Of a DNA stretch of 64,000 nt, positions 58,222-64,000 are shown piece by piece (position 1 is the stretch's first letter; each line of letters opens with the position of its first letter). The notes beneath the pieces were generated by a model. That model saw only the letters and a list, made by a program, of their open reading frames with translations. It was not told the DNA's origin and did not search any database. Both the position numbers and the translations under genes were made by a program. The DNA comes from Pseudomonas eucalypticola (GTDB taxonomy: Bacteria > Pseudomonadota > Gammaproteobacteria > Pseudomonadales > Pseudomonadaceae): positions 3,070,501-3,134,500 of the forward strand of contig NZ_CP056030.1 in the NCBI RefSeq assembly GCF_013374995.1, given 5' to 3'.

Positions 58222-59607
58222 ATGAGCACGACTATGAGCACACAACGTAGTACACCTTCTGATCCCAGCATGTCGCGTCGAGCCGTCACGGCAGCAACCA
58301 TCGGCACAGCGCTCGAGTGGTTCGATTTCACGCTGTACGGCGCGGTGTCAGCGACCGTTCTCCCCAAGCTTTTTTTCCCTGCCATGGAACCCACCGCTGG
58401 CCTGCTTGCCTCTCTCGCGACCTTCGGCGTCGGCTTGGCGGCACGGCCGTTAGGCGCGATAACCTGCGGTTACTTGGGAGACAAGTTGGGGCGACGCAAC
58501 TTGATGCTGGCGACCGTGACGATGATGGGGCTGGCCTCCGTGCTGATGGGCCTGCTCCCAACGTACAGCCAGGTCGGCGTCTGGGCGCCAGTACTGTTGG
58601 TGCTGCTGCGCATCATCCAGGGCTTCGCTCTGGGAGGGGAGTCGACAGGCGCGCAGCTGATGGCGCTGGAACATGCTTCTCCCGACCGCCGTGGTCGTTA
58701 TTCGGGACTGCTGGGCTTATGCTCTCCATTGAGTCAGATCCTCGCGAACGCGGTCTTGATGGCGCTGGCCGCAATCCTCAGTGCTGAGCAGTTCGAAAGC
58801 TTTGGCTGGCGTATCCCTTTTCTACTGAGCTTTGTCTTGGTGGTAGTCGCCATCTTCATACGCCTGAAGGTCGATGAAACCCCCGCTTTCGTCGCACTGA
58901 AAAACACAGCGAAAGAGAAGGTGCGCAGCCCTCTGAAAGCCGCGTTGGGCAGTCACTGGAAAACCATCGTCAGGCTGATGCTGTTCTTTTGCTCGCCGGC
59001 CGCGCTGTTCTACCTGATCGTGATTTTCTCCCTCAGCTACCTGACTAAACACCTGGGACTCACCCAGTCCATGGGGTTCATGTCGCTGATGGTGGCCAAC
59101 ATCTGTGCCATCGTGGGAGCGCTCGCGGGCGGTTACCTGTCCGATCGTTGGGGACGCAAGAAAGCGCTCGCATTTGGATCATGCATGACGCTGCTGATCC
59201 TGACGGTCTATTTCCCCATTTTGAACACGCAGAACATCGCGTCGATCATGGCAATCATGGGGCTGTTCCTGGGCTTCACTCAGTTCCAGAGCGGTATCCA
59301 GCCCGTTGCGTTCGCGGAAGCCTTTCCTACTCAAGTCCGCTACTCCGGCTCGGCATTGGCCTACACCGGCGCCAATCTGCTCGTCGGCGGGCCAATGCCC
59401 ATGATCGCTGTCTGGCTGATGAGCCAATCGGGCAATTCGCCTTGGCCACTGGTATCGCTATGCGCCGTGATCAATCTGGTGTCGCTGGCCATGATCGTGA
59501 TCGGGCCTGAAACGCGCGGGATCGACCTGAATCACGTGACCGATGGGGCCAGCCAGGACACCGCATCTAACGTACTTCTTTCCAAGCAACTTGGCGGACA
59601 ACCATGA
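58222..59607 (+). CDS. MHS-family MFS transporter, quinate/shikimate-type
   Basis: About 461 residues, 12 predicted helices, metabolite:H+ symporter (MHS) branch. Characteristic motifs are TIGTALEWFDFTLYG near the first helix, RPLGAITCGYLGDKLGRRNLML, and GGYLSDRWGRKKAL in the second half. The start is uncertain: ATG 58150, 58222 and 58234 are in frame without a clear ribosome site. Its stop overlaps the dehydroquinase start by four bases (ATGA), which argues for uptake of a hydroaromatic acid. Confidence 0.87.
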   Translation: MSTTMSTQRSTPSDPSMSRRAVTAATIGTALEWFDFTLYGAVSATVLPKLFFPAMEPTAGLLASLATFGVGLAARPLGAITCGYLGDKLGRRNLMLATVTMMGLASVLMGLLPTYSQVGVWAPVLLVLLRIIQGFALGGESTGAQLMALEHASPDRRGRYSGLLGLCSPLSQILANAVLMALAAILSAEQFESFGWRIPFLLSFVLVVVAIFIRLKVDETPAFVALKNTAKEKVRSPLKAALGSHWKTIVRLMLFFCSPAALFYLIVIFSLSYLTKHLGLTQSMGFMSLMVANICAIVGALAGGYLSDRWGRKKALAFGSCMTLLILTVYFPILNTQNIASIMAIMGLFLGFTQFQSGIQPVAFAEAFPTQVRYSGSALAYTGANLLVGGPMPMIAVWLMSQSGNSPWPLVSLCAVINLVSLAMIVIGPETRGIDLNHVTDGASQDTASNVLLSKQLGGQP

Positions 59608-60050
59608 ATCGCACAGTCTTTATCCTGAACGGCCCGAACCTGAACCTGCTGGGGCGTCGGGAGCCACATATCTATGGCTACACGACACTCGACGAAATTC
59701 GAGCAGCCAGTTTGGCTACAGCAGCCGAGCTGGATCTGCAATGCGAGTTCCGGCAAACCAACCACGAAGGCGTGATGGTGGATTGGCTGCAGGAGGCGTT
59801 TGAACAGCAAGCAGCGGTCATCATCAACCCGGCGGGCTTTTCATTTCATTCCATTGCGGTACTTGATGCGCTGAAGCTGATCCAGGCGCCCTTGATCGAG
59901 CTGCATTTGTCGAACATCCATGCCCGTGATGAACTCCATCGTCACTCGATCATGTCAGGCGTTGTAAACGCTGTAGTGTGTGGGCTGGGCGCGGCCGGTT
60001 ACCCACTTGCGCTGAGGGCGGTCGCACAACTGCTGACGCGCGACGTCTGA
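59604..60050 (+). CDS. aroQ: Type II 3-dehydroquinate dehydratase
   Basis: A 148-residue type II dehydroquinase. Active-site residues: Asn13, Arg19, Tyr24 in PHIYGYTTLDE, NPAGF (75-79) and His101 in LHLSNIHARDELHRHS. It interconverts 3-dehydroquinate and 3-dehydroshikimate. Coupling with an MHS transporter and a LysR gene, rather than accB/accC, suggests a catabolic enzyme for quinate/shikimate use distinct from the biosynthetic copy. The dehydroshikimate dehydratase and quinate dehydrogenase are not in the window. Confidence 0.93.
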   Translation: MNRTVFILNGPNLNLLGRREPHIYGYTTLDEIRAASLATAAELDLQCEFRQTNHEGVMVDWLQEAFEQQAAVIINPAGFSFHSIAVLDALKLIQAPLIELHLSNIHARDELHRHSIMSGVVNAVVCGLGAAGYPLALRAVAQLLTRDV

Positions 60051-60077
60051 CTGCGCGGGCTGAGTGAGAGGCGATAC

Positions 60078-60587
60078 TCATGACCAAAAACCTTTGTGTG
60101 GCAACGCTGCCTCGGTTTCCAGCATCGGCCCCAACACGCTGACCTGACGCTGGCCGCGGGCGAACACCTCGCGGCAGGGCAATGAAAACGTAGGGTTCTC
60201 AGGATGGTCGCCCGTGAGGCCAAGCAGGGCATGCTCGGACAGCGCGTACACGACCCGGCCAATGCCCGTCCAATACACTGCACCTGCGCACATGCAGCAG
60301 GGTTCGGCACTGGTGTAGAGCGTGCAGGCCGCCAATGTTTCGGCGCTCACGTGCTTGGCGGCATTGGCCACTGCGACCAGCTCGGCGTGTTGCGTAGGGT
60401 CACCCAGCGGCGGCATGGAGTTGTTGCCGGCTTCGGCAATCACGTTGCCGTTGCGGTCGGCGACCAGGGCGGCGAAGGGATGGCGGCCGTTCTGTCTGGA
60501 GAGGGCGGACAGGGCAATCGCACGGCGCAGCAATTCAAGGTCCAGGTCGGTGGTGCCAGCCGGACTGAGTGAGGGGGCGTGATTCAT
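60078..60587 (-). CDS. Nucleoside/cytidine deaminase-family enzyme (guanine-deaminase-like)
   Basis: A 169-residue zinc deaminase with HAE (His68, Glu70) and PCCMC (Cys97, Cys100) motifs. The layout matches cytosine/guanine deaminases of the CDA fold (GuaD type). Start 60587 follows GGAG. On the same strand, 36 bp downstream of the permease gene's stop, it probably acts on the nucleobase imported by that permease. The particular base cannot be told. Confidence 0.9.
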   Translation of the reverse strand: MNHAPSLSPAGTTDLDLELLRRAIALSALSRQNGRHPFAALVADRNGNVIAEAGNNSMPPLGDPTQHAELVAVANAAKHVSAETLAACTLYTSAEPCCMCAGAVYWTGIGRVVYALSEHALLGLTGDHPENPTFSLPCREVFARGQRQVSVLGPMLETEAALPHKGFWS

Positions 60588-60623
60588 GGGTGAACTCCTT
60601 GGCAGTAAAAAAAATATGGACAC

Positions 60624-62018
60624 TCAGTCGGCCAGCTCGGCCGCTTCAGGGGACGCGGGCGCGATTGCTTTGTCTTTGGGGTTGAGCAGTACGTTCAACA
60701 CGATAGCGCTGACCGCGCCGAGAAAGATGCCGCTTTGCAGCACCAACTTGAGGGTGCCATTGGCGTGGTCGAACAGGGCTGGGAAGGACATCGGCAGCAC
60801 GCCAATGCTGATCGACACCGCCACGATGATACTGTTGCGCGTGCCCTCGAATCGCACCCGGGACAGTTCCTGAATACCGGCCACAGTGGTCATGCCGAAC
60901 ATCACCACGGCGCAGCCGCCCAGGACGGGGGTGGGTACAGCGGCGATCAAGGCCCCGAGCTTGGGGAAAAGCCCCATCACCACCATGATCACGCCTGCGG
61001 CAGCCACCACGAAGCGGCTCTTGATATTTGAAAGCGCGATCAGGCCAGTGTTCTGCGTATAGGCGTTATAGGGGAAACTGTTGAACAAGCCGCCCAGCAG
61101 GGTCGATAGCCCGTCGGCGCGAAACGCGTTACCCAAGGTTTGCCGGGTGGTGGGCCTACCCGTCAGCTTTCCAATCGCCAGGCAGTTGCCGGTGGTCTCC
61201 GCCATGATCACCAGCATGGCCAGCATCATGATCATGCCGGGGACCAGAGAGAACTCCGGTACACCCAAGGCCATCGGTGCGCTGATGTCGAACCAGGCGG
61301 CTTCACTGACCCGGCTGAAGTGAGTCATGCCGCAGGCGGCGGCGATCAGGCTGCCGGCGAACAGGCCTATCAGCACGCTGAGGTTGCCGACAAAACCTGC
61401 GCAGGTGGCGTAGACCACCAGGGTCACGGCCACCGTGGCCAGGCCCAGTAACAGGTTGGCTGAGTCGCCAAAATCGGTGTCGGCCGGATTACCGCCCCCC
61501 AACCAGATCGCGGCGGCGGGCATCAACGAGATGCCAATGATGGTGATCAGGCTGCCGATGACCACGGGTGGAAAAAAGCGCAACAAGCGGCTGAACACCG
61601 GGGCCAGGGCAATAGTAGCGGCACCGGAAACGATGACGGCGCCAAAGACCTGATTGAGGCCGAACGTTTTGCCGATCATGATCATGGGCGCCAAGGCGAT
61701 GAAGGAGCATCCCTGAATCAATGGCAGGCGTGCGCCGAACTTCCAGAAGCCCAGTGTTTGCACCAGCGTGGCCAGGCCGGAGGTCAGGAGGTTGGCGTTG
61801 ATCAACAGCACGATCTGCGCTGAGGTCAGCCCCAGTGCGCTGCCTAGAATCAACGGCACGGCCACGGCGCCGGCATACATCACCAGCACGTGTTGCAGGC
61901 CGAAGGTGACCAGTTGGCGCAGGGGGAGGATTTCATCGACGGGATGGATCAATGGGCTGCTCAATGAGGTGTCTCCGAACGCGCTGAGGTGAGAAAGAGG
62001 CTGGATGGACAGCGCCAT
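60624..62018 (-). CDS. Nucleobase:cation symporter-2 family permease (xanthine/uric-acid type)
   Basis: A 464-residue inner-membrane symporter of the NCS2 family (UacT/XanQ/UraA-like): PLRQLVTFGLQHVLVMYAGAVAVPLILG, the NCS2 motif QTLGFWKFGARLPLIQGCSFIALAPMI, GMTTVAGIQELSRVRFEGTRNSIIVA and MAETTGNCLAIGKLTGRP. Start 62018 is preferred over 62057 because the latter lies inside the LysR box. It is divergent from a LysR gene and coupled in direction with the deaminase. Confidence 0.9.
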   Translation of the reverse strand: MALSIQPLSHLSAFGDTSLSSPLIHPVDEILPLRQLVTFGLQHVLVMYAGAVAVPLILGSALGLTSAQIVLLINANLLTSGLATLVQTLGFWKFGARLPLIQGCSFIALAPMIMIGKTFGLNQVFGAVIVSGAATIALAPVFSRLLRFFPPVVIGSLITIIGISLMPAAAIWLGGGNPADTDFGDSANLLLGLATVAVTLVVYATCAGFVGNLSVLIGLFAGSLIAAACGMTHFSRVSEAAWFDISAPMALGVPEFSLVPGMIMMLAMLVIMAETTGNCLAIGKLTGRPTTRQTLGNAFRADGLSTLLGGLFNSFPYNAYTQNTGLIALSNIKSRFVVAAAGVIMVVMGLFPKLGALIAAVPTPVLGGCAVVMFGMTTVAGIQELSRVRFEGTRNSIIVAVSISIGVLPMSFPALFDHANGTLKLVLQSGIFLGAVSAIVLNVLLNPKDKAIAPASPEAAELAD

Positions 62019-62053
62019 GATTGAGTGGCAGAGTCGATGAAACAAATTGGCAG

Positions 62054-62072
62054 CCATCGCTTTTTTCGATGG
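62054..62072. promoter_or_regulatory. LysR box between permease and regulator
   Basis: CCATCG, spacer CTTTTTT, CGATGG: perfect 6-bp dyad with T-N11-A spacing in the 72-bp divergent gap, 19 bp before the TTG start of the LysR gene. Confidence 0.6.
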
Positions 62073-62090
62073 ATAAGCGGGAGGTAGGGG

Positions 62091-63005
62091 TTGCGGTTCA
62101 CACTTGATCAGTTGCTGACATTTGCCGAGGTGGTGAAAAGCGGCTCGTTTTCCGCCGCGGGGCGCAAGCTGGGCAAGACTCAGTCCACCATCAGCGCGGC
62201 CATTGCCAACCTGGAAACGGACCTCAACGTGGCGTTGTTCGAGCGCGGCAGCCGCAGCCCGACGCTGACCGCCAGCGGGCAGAAATTGCTGGTGCAGGCC
62301 GAAGCGGTCATCGAGCGCTGCCTGGGCCTGGAGGCGCACGCCGACAGCCTATCCGACAGCATCGAGCCGAGCCTGACGCTAGCCATTGAAACGCCTTACG
62401 GCCCGCTGATGCCGGTACTCAAGGCCTTCGAGCAGGCGTTTCCCTACGTTGACCTTGTGGTACGCCACTCCGTGCACGGCGATGTCAGCGAACTGGTGGC
62501 CCATCATGATGCGGAACTCGGCGTGGCGTTTTCGCAACCTGGCTACGCAAAGGAATTGGAGTTTCAGCAGATGGGCAAGCTGATCATGTCGCATGTGTGC
62601 CATCCCGGTCATCCATTGGCACAGCTGGAACGTGTACGCTTCGATGATCTGCATGTACACCGTCGCCTCGCATTCAGCGCGCACACCAGCAAGCTGCCCA
62701 GCAGCGAATACTTGCGTTCCACAAAGGTGTGGCAGGCCGAGAGCTACCTGGCGTTGCTGGAGATGGTGCGTGCGGGGTTGGGATGGGCAACCTTGCCCCG
62801 ACAATTGATCCTGCGCGAGCTGGCGGTCGGCGAGCTGGTCGAATTGCAATTGCTGGCCTATCCCCATACTGACTGGCACATTGGGGTGGATCTGCTGTGG
62901 GCCCGCCAGCGTCCGCTGGGCAAGGCGGGGCGCTGGTTGAGGGAATGTCTTCAGGCCAGGAAGGTGTTTGAGTTGGACCGCAAGGGGCAGGCGACTACGC
63001 TGTAA
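62091..63005 (+). CDS. LysR-family regulator of the permease/deaminase genes
   Basis: A 304-residue LysR-type regulator (HTH GSFSAAGRKLGKTQSTISAAIANLETDLN, about residues 18-45) beginning with TTG preceded by GGAGG. Divergent from the nucleobase permease; probably responds to a purine or related ligand. Confidence 0.9.
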   Translation: MRFTLDQLLTFAEVVKSGSFSAAGRKLGKTQSTISAAIANLETDLNVALFERGSRSPTLTASGQKLLVQAEAVIERCLGLEAHADSLSDSIEPSLTLAIETPYGPLMPVLKAFEQAFPYVDLVVRHSVHGDVSELVAHHDAELGVAFSQPGYAKELEFQQMGKLIMSHVCHPGHPLAQLERVRFDDLHVHRRLAFSAHTSKLPSSEYLRSTKVWQAESYLALLEMVRAGLGWATLPRQLILRELAVGELVELQLLAYPHTDWHIGVDLLWARQRPLGKAGRWLRECLQARKVFELDRKGQATTL

Positions 63006-63038
63006 TCCTCTTGGATAACGTCAACAACGTTACTCTGT

Positions 63039-63118
63039 GCCGGTTTTTTCCGGCAACGCCGCCGGAAATATCGACTGTCAGCGTGTGTGAGCCGTTTGGC
63101 TACGTTGCGCGCTGACAG
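63039..63118. terminator. Tandem hairpins after the LysR gene
   Basis: GCCGG-TTTTTT-CCGGC (63039-63054) and the inverted repeat CTGTCAGCG (63075-63083) with CGCTGACAG (63110-63118) lie in the 138-bp gap between two convergent genes. They probably form transcription boundaries; the first has its T-run in the loop, so it is not a classic terminator. Confidence 0.4.
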
Positions 63119-63143
63119 CCGATGGCAGGTATCACCTGCGGTT

Positions 63144-64000
63144 TCAGACGGCGGCGATGACCACCCGTGGGCGCGAAGACAAGGCGAAGCGTCCGACACC
63201 GACGCTCAAGGCTCCGCCGATCAACAGCATGAGCAAGGTGCCCCAGGCAGCCTTGGACAGGTTCCTGGCCGCCGCGTCAGCGGTTTCGCGGGCTTGCTGC
63301 TCGGCCTGCTGCTTGAGCGCCTGCACCTTGGCAACTGCCTGTTCGTAGGCCTGGGCATAGTTGTCGACGACCTGCTGCGCCTCCTCGTGACTCTTGCCGG
63401 TGCGCGCGGCGACGATATTGACCAGCGCGTCCTTGTCGGCGGCGTTCAGTGCCGGCTCACCGGCCTTCTGGACGCGGTCGAACCACTGCTTCAGTTGGTC
63501 GCCTGCCTGGGCAGGATCAGTGGACGCCTGGGTAGCCGCCTGCTTGGCGTCGTTACCGGCCTGGTCGGTTTTCTGCTCAAGCGTGGAGGGGGCCAGCTCG
63601 GCCTTGCCCGACTGCTTCAAGGTGGTGTCCAGTTGGGCCTTGAGGCTGTCCCAGTCCAGGCTGATGCCGTTCTTGTCCAGTTGCTGCTTGATGCTCTGGC
63701 CCACGCCAGGCGCGGCAGCGGCGACGCCATCGGCGGCCAGCGACAGGCCCTTGCCCGCGATGCTGCCGGCAGTACCTACCAGGCTACCGGCCAGGGACGC
63801 CAACAGCCAGGTGGTCAGCAGGGTGGTGATGGTCCAGCTCAGCAGGCCATGCAGGCCACCGCGGTCTGGCGCGGTACGCCCGGCCACCCAGGCGCCGGCC
63901 GCCACTGAAAGCAGGGTGCTGACAAACAACCACACGCCGGCGCCAGTGCCGAAACCGCGCAGGGGGTTGCCCTGGGCCATCGGGTCGACCGCCCCGGCGC
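63144..64000 (-). CDS. Membrane protein with long coiled-coil domain, 5' end outside the window
   Basis: The visible 279 residues continue in frame to the right edge (AVDP before MAQGNPLRGFGTGAG), so the start is cut off. Three membrane segments are seen: near residues 15-35, 48-75 and 253-270 of the visible part. Between them lies a helical, Ala/Gln-rich region (DKDALVNIVAARTGKSHEEAQQVVDNYAQAYEQAVAKVQALKQQ). Resembles hypothetical Pseudomonas membrane proteins of unknown function. Confidence 0.75.
   Translation of the reverse strand, partial: AGAVDPMAQGNPLRGFGTGAGVWLFVSTLLSVAAGAWVAGRTAPDRGGLHGLLSWTITTLLTTWLLASLAGSLVGTAGSIAGKGLSLAADGVAAAAPGVGQSIKQQLDKNGISLDWDSLKAQLDTTLKQSGKAELAPSTLEQKTDQAGNDAKQAATQASTDPAQAGDQLKQWFDRVQKAGEPALNAADKDALVNIVAARTGKSHEEAQQVVDNYAQAYEQAVAKVQALKQQAEQQARETADAAARNLSKAAWGTLLMLLIGGALSVGVGRFALSSRPRVVIAAV

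Overview
The window reads as chromosomal DNA of a Pseudomonas, most likely of the P. putida group. The support is the high GC content with strong GC3 bias, a 363-residue XenA nearly identical to the P. putida enzyme as I remember it, a benR-benABCD cluster with a textbook XylS/BenR-type promoter, a CidR-CidAB pair, and Pseudomonas-type REP elements. I see no rRNA, tRNA, CRISPR array, transposase or integrase. Both ends cut through genes: livF at the left and a membrane-protein gene at the right.

Left part (1-17.9 kb): the end of a branched-chain-type ABC transporter operon runs into an ATC-hydrolase-family protein and a hydantoinase/carbamoylase-type amidase, which together suggest uptake and hydrolysis of a cyclic amino-acid derivative. 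A tandem REP-type array and two apparent gene relics follow. Next comes a nine-gene operon (4415-14987): class II aldolase-like protein, SsuA/TauA-type binding protein, TonB-dependent receptor, FMN-dependent monooxygenase, and a complete oligopeptide-type ABC importer. A DUF1835 gene and a second FMN monooxygenase lie beyond it. The architecture resembles an organosulfur scavenging system, but the substrate is unknown.

Middle (17.9-33.3 kb): xenA diverges from an ArsR-type regulator across a perfect palindrome. After these come two MFS exporters and a run of small stress-type and envelope genes: a lipoprotein, a Tat-exported SDR, a receiver-domain protein, an HbpS-like protein, a YncE-like propeller, a zinc alcohol dehydrogenase, an FdhF/YdeP molybdoenzyme, an alpha/beta hydrolase, a CsbD/ElaB-type protein and a PfkB sugar kinase.

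Aromatic and sulfur region (33.3-53.8 kb): an oprD-type porin with an unpaired tauA-type binding protein; benR and benABCD for benzoate to catechol, with no catechol genes in the window; an HD phosphohydrolase, a DUF3597 protein and a P-loop kinase; cidR/cidA/cidB; an MsbA-like exporter; a GNAT enzyme; and a sulfatase coupled to a TonB receptor, with a LysR regulator and another unpaired sulfonate-type binding protein.

Right part (53.8-64 kb): a compositionally different islet holds an unrecognised 370-residue protein, a phage-repressor-like HTH protein under a nested palindrome, and an Mrr-like nuclease with a zinc ribbon. Ordinary catabolic genes follow: a LysR with an MHS transporter and catabolic-looking type II dehydroquinase, then a nucleoside deaminase, a nucleobase permease and their LysR. 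Best candidates for something undescribed are the nine-gene uptake/oxygenase operon and the islet at 53.9-57.1 kb.
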